A stretch of 63,171 bases of DNA from an uncultured Pelagibacteraceae bacterium (lineage in GTDB: Bacteria; Pseudomonadota; Alphaproteobacteria; Pelagibacterales; Pelagibacteraceae). Shown here piece after piece: positions 25,357 through 36,275 of the stretch (its first letter is position 1; the number at the start of each line of letters is the position of its first letter). Location: contig CABZDY010000002.1 of assembly GCA_902524635.1 (NCBI GenBank), forward strand, positions 1 through 63,171. The letters run 5' to 3'. The notes beneath the pieces are model-generated. The model was not told where the DNA came from. It did not search any database and saw only the letters and a program-made list of their open reading frames with translations. The translations under genes and the position numbers were made by a program.

Positions 25357-27178
25357 AATAGGCAAAGAAGCAATTAAAAAAGAGCTACCACTTATACCCA
25401 AGCTTCCTGGTGTATACAGAATGTTAAATGAAAAGAATGTGATACTTTATGTTGGTAAAGCAAAAAATTTACCCAACAGATTAAAGAGTTATGTTTCGGA
25501 GAAAAATCATATTATTAGAACTGAGAGAATGCTATCTCAAACAAGGAAAATTGAGATCACAAGTACCTCTAATGAGAGTGAAGCACTTCTACTGGAGGCA
25601 AACTTAATAAAAAAATATAAACCTAAATTCAATATACTTTTACGCGACGACAAATCATTTCCATTTATTTTTATTGGAAATGAGGATAAATGGCCTCAAA
25701 TTAGAAGACATAGAGGAAAAAAAACTAGAGAGGGTTTTTACTTTGGGCCATTTGCGTCAGCTGGATCTGCAAATTGGACTATTAAAATGATCCAGAAAAT
25801 TTTTCAACTAAGAGTTTGTGATGATACAGTATTTAAAAAAAGAGAAAGACCGTGCATCCTTTATCAAATAAAGAGATGTTCTGGGCCTTGCGTTGGGTAC
25901 ATTGAAAAAGATGATTATAAACTTTCAGTAGATAGCGCAATTGAATTCGTATCTGGTAAATCAAGAAAGATACAAAAAAATTTGTCAGGACAAATGGAAA
26001 AGGCAAGTTCTGATTTAGATTTTGAAAAAGCTGCAATCTTGAGGGATAGAATTAAATCTTTAAACATCATTCAATCATCTCAAAGAATAAATGAGGCAAA
26101 TTTAGTTGAAGCAGATGTTATAGCTGGATACAAAGAGTCTGGTAAAACGTGTATTCAAGTATTTTTTTATAGATCAAAACAAAACTGGGGAAACCAAGCC
26201 TTTTTTCCTAAACACGACCCAGACGATAACCTAAAAGAAATTTTGAATTCTTTTGTTTCTCAATTTTATGAAAATAAAAGCGTACCAACCTCCATTATCT
26301 TAAGTGAAGAAATTAAGGAAAAAGTCCTAATTGAAAAAACACTTTCCCAAAAAGAAAATAAAGAAATAAATATTTCTGTTGCAAAAAGAGGTTCTAAACT
26401 AAAAGTTGTAAATCAAGCTCTAAAAAATGCAAAAGATAGCCTAAATAGAAAAATTTATGAGAGCCAAAATAATAAAGAGTTGTTTGAAAATGTTTCTAAA
26501 AAATTTAATTTAGAAAATAATATTAATCTAGTTGAGGTTTATGATAATAGTCATATCCAAGGGACTAATAGTGTTGGTGCACTTATTACTTTTGGTGAAG
26601 AAGGTTTTATTAAAAAAAGGTACAGAAAATTTAACATTAAAATTAAGAAAAATGAACAAGATGATTATGGAATGATGCAAGAGGTTTTAAATAGAAGATT
26701 TAAAAGGGCTGTTCAAGAAAAAGATAATTATTTAACAATGCCAGACTTAGTAATTGTGGATGGAGGAAAAGGACAATACTCAGTGGCTAGAGAAACACTT
26801 AATGAATTGGGATTACATGATATTCCAATGATCGCAATAGCAAAAGGTAAATTTAGGAATAGTGGTAATGAAACCTTTTTTCACAATGGTAAAGAATTTA
26901 AGTTTGAAAAAAATGATCCTACTCTCTTTTTTTTACAAAGATTAAGAGATGAGTCTCATAGATTTGCAATAAGTGCACACAGAGCCAAAAGAAAAAAAGG
27001 TATTAGTAAGTCTTTACTTGATCAAATTGATGGAATTGGATCTATTAGAAAAAGAGCACTTTTAAATCACTTTGGCTCAGCAAGGGCAGTTGAATCTGCA
27101 AGCTTAGATGAGATAAAAACAGTCGAAGGAGTTGAGGAAAAGGTTGCAAAAAAGATATATAATTACTTCCACGAGTAA
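25343..27178 (+). CDS. uvrC: Excinuclease ABC subunit C
   Basis: [36 protein letters not shown] domain; [19 protein letters not shown]-terminal HhH. Confidence 0.98.
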   Translation: MISSEIGKEAIKKELPLIPKLPGVYRMLNEKNVILYVGKAKNLPNRLKSYVSEKNHIIRTERMLSQTRKIEITSTSNESEALLLEANLIKKYKPKFNILLRDDKSFPFIFIGNEDKWPQIRRHRGKKTREGFYFGPFASAGSANWTIKMIQKIFQLRVCDDTVFKKRERPCILYQIKRCSGPCVGYIEKDDYKLSVDSAIEFVSGKSRKIQKNLSGQMEKASSDLDFEKAAILRDRIKSLNIIQSSQRINEANLVEADVIAGYKESGKTCIQVFFYRSKQNWGNQAFFPKHDPDDNLKEILNSFVSQFYENKSVPTSIILSEEIKEKVLIEKTLSQKENKEINISVAKRGSKLKVVNQALKNAKDSLNRKIYESQNNKELFENVSKKFNLENNINLVEVYDNSHIQGTNSVGALITFGEEGFIKKRYRKFNIKIKKNEQDDYGMMQEVLNRRFKRAVQEKDNYLTMPDLVIVDGGKGQYSVARETLNELGLHDIPMIAIAKGKFRNSGNETFFHNGKEFKFEKNDPTLFFLQRLRDESHRFAISAHRAKRKKGISKSLLDQIDGIGSIRKRALLNHFGSARAVESASLDEIKTVEGVEEKVAKKIYNYFHE

Positions 27179-27181
27179 TAC

Positions 27182-27760
27182 ATGAAAATTCCAAATTATT
27201 TAACTATTGGTAGAATTATAATCGTTCCTATATTTGTATTCGCATTTTATTTACCAGGATTCTATGGAGATGTAATTCCTTTTGCATTATTTGTAATTGC
27301 CTCATTTACTGACTTCTTAGATGGATTATTAGCAAGAATGTTTAAGGAAGAATCAAAACTTGGTGAATTATTAGACCCTATTGCAGATAAAATTATTGTA
27401 GCAACTGCATTAATATTACTTGTTATGGATGGAACTATTAAAAACTATGAAGTTATTGCCGCAATAATAATACTTACTAGAGAGGTACTAATTTCTGGTT
27501 TAAGAGAGTTTTTAGCTAAAGGAAGTGTTAAACTTCCAGTTTCAAGTCTAGCAAAAGTAAAAACTTTTCTTCAAATGTTTTGTATTTCTGTTTTGCTCAC
27601 TGGAGAAACTGGAAATAAAATTATAAATTTTCAAGACTATAATGCTCAAACAATTGGAATAATTTTATTATGGCTATCTGCTTTTCTTACTTTGTATACT
27701 GGATATGAATATTTAAGGAAAGGTATAGACCACGCGATATCTGAGGATAATAAAGATTAA
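27182..27760 (+). CDS. pgsA: CDP-diacylglycerol-glycerol-3-phosphate 3-phosphatidyltransferase
   Basis: NYLTIGRIIIVPIFV, DFLDGLLARMFKEESKLGELLDPIADKI (CDP-alcohol phosphotransferase motif). Confidence 0.96.
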   Translation: MKIPNYLTIGRIIIVPIFVFAFYLPGFYGDVIPFALFVIASFTDFLDGLLARMFKEESKLGELLDPIADKIIVATALILLVMDGTIKNYEVIAAIIILTREVLISGLREFLAKGSVKLPVSSLAKVKTFLQMFCISVLLTGETGNKIINFQDYNAQTIGIILLWLSAFLTLYTGYEYLRKGIDHAISEDNKD

Positions 27761-28638
27761 GCAGCTCTTTTTTTTCTTACTAATTTACCATAACTTGCTG
27801 ATAAATCTAAAATAAGATCACAAACTTTATAGTTATTTTCAGCAATTTGTGAAATTGGTGTTATCTCAGCAGCTGTACCAGTTAAAAAGCATCCATCAAA
27901 GTTTTGTAATTCATTTGGTTTAATTTTTCTCTCATGGACTTTGATATTTTTTGATTTTGCTAATTCAATAACAGTTTGTCTTGTGATACCATTTAAGAAT
28001 GAATCTGGAATTGGCGTATGAAGTTCACCATTTTTATCTTTAAAAAATATGTTTGCACTTGTTGACTCAGCTACATTATCCTCATGGTCTAACATTAATG
28101 ACTCGCTGTATCCTTGCCTTTCCGCTTCGTGCTTTGAAAGAGTACAAATCATATATAAACCGGCAGCTTTACTATCCCATGGTATAGTATTTGGAGCTGG
28201 TCTTCTCCAATTAGAAATATTTAATTTAATACCTTCAATTTTCAACTTAGGATCGAAATAGTCGCCCCACTCCCAAGTAGCTACCGCCACATTTATTTTT
28301 GTTTTTTGAGCAGATACACCCATCATTTCACTGCCTCTCCAAGCAAAAGGTCTCAAATAACCATTCTGTACATTTTGAATTTTTATTATTTGGTTACAAG
28401 CTTTGTTTATTTCTTCTTTTGTATAAGGAATTTTCATATCCATTCTTTTCGCCGAATGATATAATCTATCTGTATGTTCTTGTAACTTGAAAATTTCACC
28501 ATCATACACCCTCACACCCTCAAAAACTAAACTTGCATAGTGTAGTCCATGACTGATGACATGCAGCTTTGCATCCTGCCACTCAACAAGATCACCATTG
28601 TACCAGATTTTTCCATCTCTTTTATCGTAAGGTATCAT
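27757..28638 (-). CDS. ilvE: Branched-chain amino acid aminotransferase
   Basis: GLHYASLVFEGVRVYDG, YLRPFAWRG, WRRPAPNTIPWDSKAAGLYMICTLSKHEAERQGY. Confidence 0.95.
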   Translation of the reverse strand: MIPYDKRDGKIWYNGDLVEWQDAKLHVISHGLHYASLVFEGVRVYDGEIFKLQEHTDRLYHSAKRMDMKIPYTKEEINKACNQIIKIQNVQNGYLRPFAWRGSEMMGVSAQKTKINVAVATWEWGDYFDPKLKIEGIKLNISNWRRPAPNTIPWDSKAAGLYMICTLSKHEAERQGYSESLMLDHEDNVAESTSANIFFKDKNGELHTPIPDSFLNGITRQTVIELAKSKNIKVHERKIKPNELQNFDGCFLTGTAAEITPISQIAENNYKVCDLILDLSASYGKLVRKKRAA

Positions 28639-28699
28639 TTGATTTATTTTTTAGAAAAAATATCTTTGTATATATAATATGTCAATATAACTTACCATT

Positions 28700-29143
28700 A
28701 TGAAAAAACTTTTATATCTTAAAGATCATCAATTAAAAGAATATATCGAAAAAATATTCAATGGATATAGAGAAACTGTCGCTGATGCTAAAAAAGTTTT
28801 AGATAAACATGCTTTAGGAACTGCTCACAATAAAGTAATTCACCTTATATCTTTGTATGAAGGCATAACTATTTCAAGTTTATTAAGAAAGCTTAAGGTT
28901 ACAAAACAAAGTTTAAATAGAGTTCTTAATGATTTGGTAGTGATTAAGGCTATAGAATTTAAAAGAGACAAAATAGATACAAGAGTTAAACATGTATACT
29001 TAACAGAAGAAGGGGAAAAAATATTTGATGAAATTTTTTCTGCTCAAAAAAAAAGAATTTATGATGCATTTTTAAGTTCTGAGTCTAACGATGTTGTAAG
29101 TTTTGATAAAGTACTTAAAAAAATTATTAATGAAAAACTTTAA
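28700..29143 (+). CDS. MarR family transcriptional regulator
   Basis: LRKLKVTKQSLNRVLNDLVVIKAIEFKRDKIDTRVKHVYLTEEGEKIFDEI winged-helix. Confidence 0.88.
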   Translation: MKKLLYLKDHQLKEYIEKIFNGYRETVADAKKVLDKHALGTAHNKVIHLISLYEGITISSLLRKLKVTKQSLNRVLNDLVVIKAIEFKRDKIDTRVKHVYLTEEGEKIFDEIFSAQKKRIYDAFLSSESNDVVSFDKVLKKIINEKL

Positions 29144-29807
29144 AGCACATATATTAATTGTAGATGATGATGATAGAATTAGAGATTTGGTAAGAGAATA
29201 TTTAAATCAAAATAATTATCTTGTTTCAACTGCTAAAGATTCAAATGATGCTTTTGAAAAGACTAAAGTCATTAAATTTGACTTAATAGTACTAGATATA
29301 ATGATGCCAGGTAAAACTGGACTAGAGTTTACTCAAGATTATAAAAAAAGAATTGATACACCAATTTTATTATTATCAGCAAAGGGAGAACCAACAGAAA
29401 GAATTGAAGGACTTGAGGTAGGTGCAGACGATTATTTAACAAAACCTTTTGAACCAAAAGAATTAATCTTAAGAATAAATAATATTTTAAATAAAACTAA
29501 ATCATTAGAAATAAAAAGAGTTATTGAATTTGGCAACATAAAAATAGACCTAAAAAAGCTTTTTATCTTAAAAGATGACCAAAGACTAAAAATAAACAAC
29601 ACCGAAAAACTAATTTTAGAAAAAATGATAAATTCTCCTGGCAAGATCTATAAAAGAGATGAAATTGCAAGTTTAATAGATCTAAATAAAGAAAGATCAA
29701 TAGATGTTATTATTACTAGATTAAGAAAGAAAATTGAAGAAACTCCAAAAAGTCCTAAATATTTGCAAACCATAAGAGGAGAGGGTTATGTTCTTTGGAT
29801 TGAATAG
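29130..29807 (+). CDS. OmpR-family response regulator
   Basis: ILIVDDDDRIRDLVREYL, DLIVLDIMMPGKTG, GADDYLTKPFEPKEL, C-terminal Trans_reg_C. Confidence 0.95.
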   Translation: MKNFKAHILIVDDDDRIRDLVREYLNQNNYLVSTAKDSNDAFEKTKVIKFDLIVLDIMMPGKTGLEFTQDYKKRIDTPILLLSAKGEPTERIEGLEVGADDYLTKPFEPKELILRINNILNKTKSLEIKRVIEFGNIKIDLKKLFILKDDQRLKINNTEKLILEKMINSPGKIYKRDEIASLIDLNKERSIDVIITRLRKKIEETPKSPKYLQTIRGEGYVLWIE

Positions 29808-31104
29808 AGTTTTAAAGAACATATTGCCTAAAAGATTATTTTATAGAGGATTGCTAATTGTTGCTGTCCCGATATTAATTCTACAAGTTACAATCTCTTT
29901 AGTTTTTTTTGACAGTTTATGGATTAAAACCAATAAAGGCTTAACAAGAGCGCTTGTGAGTGAAATAGTTACTATTATTGATATTTATGACAATGAAAGT
30001 GAATATAATAAAAAAATAGTTACCGACCTTTACAATAAAAATTTTAGCTTTTCAGTAAGGTTTTTAGACAATGAAAAATTACCAGATATAAAAGTTGAAA
30101 GATGGTTTAGTCCTATGGATAGGACATTGAGAAGAGAATTAAAACCTAAAATTGGTGAACATTGGTTTAATACAATTTCATACAAGGAAGTTGTAGATTT
30201 AAGAATAAAATTTAGAGATGGAGTTTTGCAAATATTTTTTCCAAAGGAGAGAATTCAAGCATCTTCAATAAGAATTTTTGCATTTTGGATTACAGTTCCC
30301 GCAATTTTGATGCTAGCAGTAGCGATGATTTTCTTAAAAAATCAAACTAGACCTATAACAAAATTAGCTCAAGCATCAGAGAGGTTTGGTAGAGGTGAGG
30401 ATGTTGAGGAGTTTAGGCCATCAGGAGCTTTGGAAATAAGAAAAGCAGGTCTGGAATTTGAAAAGATGAGAAAAAGAATTCTAAGACATTTAAACCAAAG
30501 ATCTGAGATGCTATCCGGAATAAGTCATGATTTAAGAACACCTCTTACACGAATTAAACTACAACTTGCTGTTATTAAGGATAAAGATCTTTCAGAAAAA
30601 ATATCAAAGGATGTTGATGAAATGGAAAAAATGCTAAATGAATACCTTCAGTTTGCAAGTACAGGTGCTAAAGATAAAACTGAAACTTTTGATATCTCAG
30701 AACTTTTGGATGAAATTATTCTTAAGTTTGAAAATGAAAATATTCAGAAAAAATTAAAGAAAAATACATATTTCAATGGAAGAAGAAATTTAATCACGAG
30801 GTGTATCAATAATTTGCTAGATAATTCAATTAAGTATGCAAAAAAAATTTCAGTAAATTTAGAAAAAAAAAATTCAACCATTCTTATATCAATTGATGAC
30901 GACGGCCCTGGAGTTAAAAAATCAGAATTTCAAAATATTACAAAACCATTCTATAAAATTGATAAAAGTAGATCGGAATCAAAATCAAGTGTTGGTTTAG
31001 GATTGTCTATATCATCTGACATTATAAGGTCTCATGGGGGAGATATTAACTTTAATAAGTCAAAATTAGGTGGTTTGAAAGTAACTATTTCTTTGCCTTG
31101 CTAG
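29788..31104 (+). CDS. Sensor histidine kinase (EnvZ-like, HAMP + HisKA + HATPase)
   Basis: HAMP region, EMLSGISHDLRTPLTRIKLQL H-box, DDDGPGVKKSE, SVGLGLSISSDIIRSHGG. Confidence 0.95.
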   Translation: MFFGLNRVLKNILPKRLFYRGLLIVAVPILILQVTISLVFFDSLWIKTNKGLTRALVSEIVTIIDIYDNESEYNKKIVTDLYNKNFSFSVRFLDNEKLPDIKVERWFSPMDRTLRRELKPKIGEHWFNTISYKEVVDLRIKFRDGVLQIFFPKERIQASSIRIFAFWITVPAILMLAVAMIFLKNQTRPITKLAQASERFGRGEDVEEFRPSGALEIRKAGLEFEKMRKRILRHLNQRSEMLSGISHDLRTPLTRIKLQLAVIKDKDLSEKISKDVDEMEKMLNEYLQFASTGAKDKTETFDISELLDEIILKFENENIQKKLKKNTYFNGRRNLITRCINNLLDNSIKYAKKISVNLEKKNSTILISIDDDGPGVKKSEFQNITKPFYKIDKSRSESKSSVGLGLSISSDIIRSHGGDINFNKSKLGGLKVTISLPC

Positions 31105-31327
31105 TTTTTTTTCTTTTCTTTTTTTCTTGTAGTTTTTTTTCAAGGTTGCTTATTCTCTTATTCAAAATATCTACTTCTTCTTTACTTGCTAGTTTCATTT
31201 TAAATACAATCTCATCTCGCTTTGATTTTAGAATTGAAATTACTTCATCAGATACATCTTTGTAATTAATCAGACCTTGTTCAATTAGTTTTGCAAATTT
31301 ATCGAATACGAATCTTGATTTTGACAT
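31085..31327 (-). CDS. ubiK: Accessory factor UbiK family protein (BMFP)
   Basis: 80 aa, VISILKSKRDEIVFKMKLASKEEVDILNKRISNLEKKL typical of UbiK/YqiC. Confidence 0.78.
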   Translation of the reverse strand: MSKSRFVFDKFAKLIEQGLINYKDVSDEVISILKSKRDEIVFKMKLASKEEVDILNKRISNLEKKLQEKKKRKKTSKAKK

Positions 31328-31377
31328 AATAATTATTTACTAGAATTATATTTAATAGCTTATAATAAATTTTACAA

Positions 31378-32163
31378 ATGTTTACTAATAATTTTGACCC
31401 AGTAGCTTTTGAAATATTCTCTTTAAGTGTCAGGTGGTATTCACTAGCATATATTTTTGGGATTATTTTTGGCTGGGTATATTGTAAAAAAATACTAATT
31501 AAAAATGATATAATTCAAAAATTATTTGAAGATTATATTTCATATTTGATAATAGGAATTATCATTGGAGGAAGGCTGGGGTATGTAATTTTTTATAATT
31601 TTCCTTATTTTCTGAATAATCCAAATGAAATTTTTATGATATGGAACGGAGGCATGTCATTTCATGGAGGGTTAATTGGTATAATTATTGCTAGTTATTT
31701 ATTTTCAAAAAAGAATAAGAAAGATATTTTTATTTTTTTAGATTTAGTATCTATTACTGCACCAATAGGCATTTTATTTGGTAGGATTTCAAATTTTATA
31801 AATGGAGAATTAGTTGGAAAAGTTACAAATTCTAATTGGGGAGTTTTTTTTCTAAACTATGATGATAAATTAAGACACCCTTCTCAATTATATGAAGCAT
31901 TTTTAGAAGGTATTATTTTATTTATTTTAATGAATTTAATTTTTTTTAATAAAAATTATAAAATTGGAACCTGTTCATTCATGTTCTTAATACTTTATGG
32001 ATGTTTTAGAATTACCACTGAAATTTTTAGAGAGCCAGATATACAAATTGGATATTTATTTGGACATGTAAGTATGGGTATCCTTTTAAGTGCCATAATG
32101 ATTTTAATTGGGTTTATAATTTATTTTAAAAGAAATGATGAAACCAAATCTCAAAAAATTTAA
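31378..32163 (+). CDS. lgt: Prolipoprotein diacylglyceryl transferase
   Basis: SVRWYSLAYIFGI, IGGRLGYVIFYN, GGMSFHGGLIG, GRISNFINGELVG, RHPSQLYEAFLEG. Confidence 0.97.
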   Translation: MFTNNFDPVAFEIFSLSVRWYSLAYIFGIIFGWVYCKKILIKNDIIQKLFEDYISYLIIGIIIGGRLGYVIFYNFPYFLNNPNEIFMIWNGGMSFHGGLIGIIIASYLFSKKNKKDIFIFLDLVSITAPIGILFGRISNFINGELVGKVTNSNWGVFFLNYDDKLRHPSQLYEAFLEGIILFILMNLIFFNKNYKIGTCSFMFLILYGCFRITTEIFREPDIQIGYLFGHVSMGILLSAIMILIGFIIYFKRNDETKSQKI

Positions 32164-33217
32164 AATTACATCAAAAAAACCTTTTCCTGTTGATGATTTT
32201 ATTGAAAAAATTCTTTATGAACCTAAGATAGGTTATTATTCTAGCAAAGATCCATTTGGCAAAAAAGGAGATTTTATAACATCCCCTACTATTTCAAATC
32301 TATTTTCGGAAATTATTGGCATATGGTTGATTTCTGCATGGGAAAAAATGGATAAACCTAAAGTATTTAATTTTGTAGAACTTGGGCCAGGTGATGGAAG
32401 TTTAACTAAAGTTATAATTAGTACCTTAAAAAAATTTCCAGAATTAAATAAAGCTATAAAAATTTACTTATATGAAAGAAGTTTATTTTTAAAAAAATTA
32501 CAAAAGCAAAACATAAATAATAAACGAATTAGATGGATCAAAAACTTTAACTCAATAAAAAAGGGGCCTGTTATTTTTTTTGGTAACGAGTTTTTTGATG
32601 CAATACCAATTAAGCAGTTTTCGAATATAAATAATGAGTTATTTGAAAAATGTTATTTAGTGAAAGACAATGTTGATATTATTGAAAAGTTTATAAGAAG
32701 TAATCAAAAAGATGTTGCTCAAATAATGACTTTTGAGACATTAAAAAAACTTAAATTTATTGAATTTCCTAAAAAGGGATTAATAGAGTTAAATCCAATA
32801 ATAAAGAAAATCAATAAACTTTCTGGTGGTATTTTACTTATAGATTACGGTTATTTGAATAGTAATAACTCAAATACCATTCAGGCAGTAATGAAAAATA
32901 AAAAAATTTCAACTGAGACAATGTTAAAAAATCTTGGTAAAGCAGATATAACTTCACTAGTAAATTTTAATCTATTAAAAGAGTACTTCCTTAAAAATAA
33001 TCTTAAAGTAAAAAAAATAGTCACTCAAAGGTTTTTTCTTGAAAGAATGGGTATAATTGAAAGAGCGCAGATTTTACAAAAAAGAAGGACTAATAAAGAG
33101 CAGAAATATATGAAAGAATCTTTGACACGGCTACTAGAGGAAAAACAAATGGGCAACCTCTTTAAGGTAATTTTTGGATACAAAAATAAAAATAATAATT
33201 TTTTTGGTTTTGAATAA
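32135..33217 (+). CDS. Class I SAM-dependent methyltransferase, MidA/NDUFAF7 family
   Basis: YYSSKDPFGKKGDFITSPTISNLFSEIIGIW, VELGPGDGSL, GNEFFDAIPIKQF, LLIDYGY. Confidence 0.92.
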   Translation: MMKPNLKKFKITSKKPFPVDDFIEKILYEPKIGYYSSKDPFGKKGDFITSPTISNLFSEIIGIWLISAWEKMDKPKVFNFVELGPGDGSLTKVIISTLKKFPELNKAIKIYLYERSLFLKKLQKQNINNKRIRWIKNFNSIKKGPVIFFGNEFFDAIPIKQFSNINNELFEKCYLVKDNVDIIEKFIRSNQKDVAQIMTFETLKKLKFIEFPKKGLIELNPIIKKINKLSGGILLIDYGYLNSNNSNTIQAVMKNKKISTETMLKNLGKADITSLVNFNLLKEYFLKNNLKVKKIVTQRFFLERMGIIERAQILQKRRTNKEQKYMKESLTRLLEEKQMGNLFKVIFGYKNKNNNFFGFE

Positions 33218-33969
33218 TGTTTAAATCGAAAAAACTTTCTAAATTTAAGATGATAAGACATGGTTTTTTTAATCGATTTGGAGGTGTCTCAAAAGGTATT
33301 TATAAAGGTTTAAATTGTGGTCTAGGATCTGATGATAAAATTAGAGATGTTAAGAAGAATATAGAAAAGGTTTGCCAAAAAATTGGCTGTAATAAAAATA
33401 ATCTTGTATTGTTAGATCAAATTCATAGTAATAATGTTTATAAAATAAGCAAAATTCCAAAGAAAAAATTAAAAGGTGACTCCTTAATAACAAATAAAAA
33501 TGGTATCGCTTTAGGAATTTTGACAGCTGATTGTGCTCCTGTATTTATATATGACCCAGTTAATAATTTAATTAGCGCGCTACATGCAGGATGGAAGGGA
33601 GCATACAAAAAAATAATATCTACTACGTTAAAAAAATTTAAGTCAAGTGGTAGTAATTTTAAAGATTTAATAGTTGTAATTGGACCTTGTATAGGAAAAG
33701 AAAGCTATGAGGTAAAAAATGATTTTTTGGATAAATTTATTAATCAGGAAAGTTCTAATAAAAAATTTTTTAAATTCAAAAGAAATAAAATATATTTCAG
33801 TTTAAAGGATTATATTAGAGAGCAACTTATGAAATTTGAGGTTAAAAACATTGAAATTATCAAAAAAGATACATATTTATTAAGTAACAATTTTTTCAGT
33901 GCTAGAAGATCAATTAAACATAAACTAAATGATTATGGTAGAAATATTTCTGTAATTATGATTAAATAA
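33217..33969 (+). CDS. pgeF: Peptidoglycan editing factor PgeF (YfiH/laccase-domain)
   Basis: FFNRFGGVSKGIYKGLNCG, LLDQIHSNNV, ILTADCAPVFIYD, LHAGWKGAYKKI, GPCIGKESYEV. Confidence 0.95.
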   Translation: MFKSKKLSKFKMIRHGFFNRFGGVSKGIYKGLNCGLGSDDKIRDVKKNIEKVCQKIGCNKNNLVLLDQIHSNNVYKISKIPKKKLKGDSLITNKNGIALGILTADCAPVFIYDPVNNLISALHAGWKGAYKKIISTTLKKFKSSGSNFKDLIVVIGPCIGKESYEVKNDFLDKFINQESSNKKFFKFKRNKIYFSLKDYIREQLMKFEVKNIEIIKKDTYLLSNNFFSARRSIKHKLNDYGRNISVIMIK

Positions 33970-33983
33970 GATAATCTCAAAAA

Positions 33984-34916
33984 ATGAAGATTCTCACAGG
34001 AAATAGCAATAAACAGCTAAGTAATAAAATTTCAAAAAATTTAAAAAATAAATTAGTCAATACCAGTATTAGAAAATTCGCAGATGGTGAGATCTATATT
34101 GAAATTAATGAAAATATAAGAGGTAACAGTATTTTTATAATTCAATCAGTTTCCTCACCAGCAAATGATAATTTAATGGAACTGCTTCTTTGCATAGATG
34201 CACTTAAAAGATCATCTGCAAAAAATATCACTACTGTAATTCCTTATTTTGGCTATGCCAGACAAGATCGTAAGGTTGTGCCAAGAACTTCTATTTCTGC
34301 AAAATTAGTCTCAAACTTAATCACAAATGCAGGAGCTGACAGAGTAGTGACGGTAGATTTACACGCAGGACAAATTCAAGGTTTTTTCGATATCCCAGTT
34401 GATAACCTTTTTGCTACCCCAATCTTTGCAAAACATATTAAAAGGAAAATTAAAAGTAATAATATAATTTGTGTTGCACCTGATGTTGGAGGTGTTGAAA
34501 GAGCAAGAGCTTTAGGAAAAAAATTAGACGTTGGTTTAGCAATAGTTGACAAAAGAAGACCTAGTCCTGGGAAGTCACAAGTTATGAATGTTATTGGAAA
34601 TGTTAAAAACAAAATTTGTATTTTAACTGATGATATAATTGATTCTGGAGGAACAATTGTTAATGCAGCTGACGCTTTATTAAAAAGAGGTGCAAAAGAG
34701 GTTCATGTATATGCAACTCATGGTGTTTTTAGTGGCGATGCAGTTAAAAAGATAAAGAATTCAAAAATTAAAAATTTAGTTATTACAGATAGTATAGATA
34801 GTTCAGATAAATTAAAAAAAGTAAGAAATATTGAAGTATTATCAATATCAATATTATTGGCTGAGGCTATTAAAAGGATTTCTAATTCAACATCTGTTTC
34901 AGATCTATTTAAATAA
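33984..34916 (+). CDS. prs: Ribose-phosphate pyrophosphokinase
   Basis: FADGEIYIEINENIRG, PYFGYARQDRKVVPR, VDLHAGQIQGFFDIPVDNLFA, ILTDDIIDSGGTI. Confidence 0.97.
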   Translation: MKILTGNSNKQLSNKISKNLKNKLVNTSIRKFADGEIYIEINENIRGNSIFIIQSVSSPANDNLMELLLCIDALKRSSAKNITTVIPYFGYARQDRKVVPRTSISAKLVSNLITNAGADRVVTVDLHAGQIQGFFDIPVDNLFATPIFAKHIKRKIKSNNIICVAPDVGGVERARALGKKLDVGLAIVDKRRPSPGKSQVMNVIGNVKNKICILTDDIIDSGGTIVNAADALLKRGAKEVHVYATHGVFSGDAVKKIKNSKIKNLVITDSIDSSDKLKKVRNIEVLSISILLAEAIKRISNSTSVSDLFK

Positions 34917-34958
34917 AACTTGTAAAATTAGCGAACTTCGGTTAAAAACCAGCACTTT

Positions 34959-35678
34959 ATGAGCACAATACAAGCAACAATTAGAGAAACAAAAACTAAA
35001 GGTCAAGTGAACGACCTAAGAAGCAAAGGCAATGTTCCAGGTATAGTTTATGGTGGAGAGCAGCCAAATGAAAAAATTTCAATTACAACTAAAGAACTAA
35101 AGAATTTAATAAATAAAGAAAATTTTCTATCTAATGTAATTTCTATTAATTTAGATGGGAAAGAACAAAAAGTCTTAACAAGAAATATTGATTTTGACAC
35201 TATCACTGATGAGCCAATTCATTTCGACTTAATGAGAATTGTTAAAGGTGGAAAGATTATTTTAGAAATACCTGTAAAATTTATAAATAATGAATTATCA
35301 CCAGGGCTTAAACGTGGGGGAGTACTAAATATTGTAAGACGTAAGGTTGAGCTAAAGTGCCCTGCAGAAAATATTCCAACTGAGCTAGTAGTAGATTTAG
35401 AAGGTTTAGATATTGGCACAAGTATAAAAATTTCTTCAATTAATTTACCTGAAAATGTTACCCCTACAATTCAAGGAAGAGACTTCGTAATTGCAACAGT
35501 TGCTGCACCTACGGTGGTTAAAGAGCCTGAAAAAACAGCAGAAGCGGCCGAGGGAGAGGCTAGTGAAGGAGCAGAGGCAGCTGCAGAAAGTGGTGATAAA
35601 ACTTCAACTGATGGTGGTGATAAGGCTGAGGGCGAGAAATCTAAAGAAGAAGATAAATCTTCATCAGATAAAAAATAA
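34959..35678 (+). CDS. rplY: 50S ribosomal protein L25/general stress protein Ctc
   Basis: RSKGNVPGIVYGG, ILEIPVKFINNELSPGLKRGGVLNIVRRKVELKCPAENIP, acidic low-complexity C-terminus. Confidence 0.95.
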   Translation: MSTIQATIRETKTKGQVNDLRSKGNVPGIVYGGEQPNEKISITTKELKNLINKENFLSNVISINLDGKEQKVLTRNIDFDTITDEPIHFDLMRIVKGGKIILEIPVKFINNELSPGLKRGGVLNIVRRKVELKCPAENIPTELVVDLEGLDIGTSIKISSINLPENVTPTIQGRDFVIATVAAPTVVKEPEKTAEAAEGEASEGAEAAAESGDKTSTDGGDKAEGEKSKEEDKSSSDKK

Positions 35679-35714
35679 TAAATAGTGAAATTTTTTTTCC
35701 AGATTTAATTTGAT

Positions 35715-36275
35715 ATGTTGTTACTTGTTGGTTTAGGAAATCCGACTCCAAATAGTCAAAATAACAGACATAACATTGGTTTTAAGATTGTGGATGCAAT
35801 TAACCAAAAATTTGGATTGTCTAAACAAAAACCGAAATTTAAAGGATTATTAACTACCGGAAATATTGGTGATAAGAAAATATATGCAATCAAGCCTCTA
35901 ACATTTATGAATAATTCGGGCATTTGTATTAGAGAACTACTTGAATACTTCAAAATTGATGCCGAAGATGTGATTGTATTTCATGATGACCTGGATATTG
36001 AATTTGGAAAAATTAAAGCAAAGTTTGGTGGGTCAAGTGCAGGTCATAACGGCATCGCATCAATTGATAAATTTATCGGTAAAGAATATTCAAGAGTTCG
36101 TATTGGCATAGGAAAGCCAGAAAATAAAATATCTGTCTCTGATTATGTACTAAACGACTTTAATGAGGATGAACAAGTTCATTTAGACTCGATAACAAGT
36201 AACATAATTGAGTCTTTATCTATATTGATTGATAAGAAATTAGACTTATTTTCTAGTACTGTTAACAACAATTAA
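35715..36275 (+). CDS. pth: Peptidyl-tRNA hydrolase
   Basis: LLVGLGNPTPNSQNNRHNIGFKIVD, KPLTFMNNSG, VFHDDLDIEFGKIKAKFGGSSAGHNGI. Confidence 0.97.
   Translation: MLLLVGLGNPTPNSQNNRHNIGFKIVDAINQKFGLSKQKPKFKGLLTTGNIGDKKIYAIKPLTFMNNSGICIRELLEYFKIDAEDVIVFHDDLDIEFGKIKAKFGGSSAGHNGIASIDKFIGKEYSRVRIGIGKPENKISVSDYVLNDFNEDEQVHLDSITSNIIESLSILIDKKLDLFSSTVNNN

Noticed and set aside
28700-31104. MarR + response regulator + kinase as a novel signalling island
   Set aside because: All three are standard families in an ordinary overlapping arrangement; no sign of novelty from sequence alone
35520-35678. Repetitive GAG/GCA-rich stretch in rplY considered as a DNA repeat
   Set aside because: Explained as the acidic Ala/Glu/Ser-rich C-terminal extension of L25
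35491-35685. 64-aa alternate-frame ORF in the rplY 3' end
   Set aside because: Out-of-frame reading of the low-complexity acidic tail of L25
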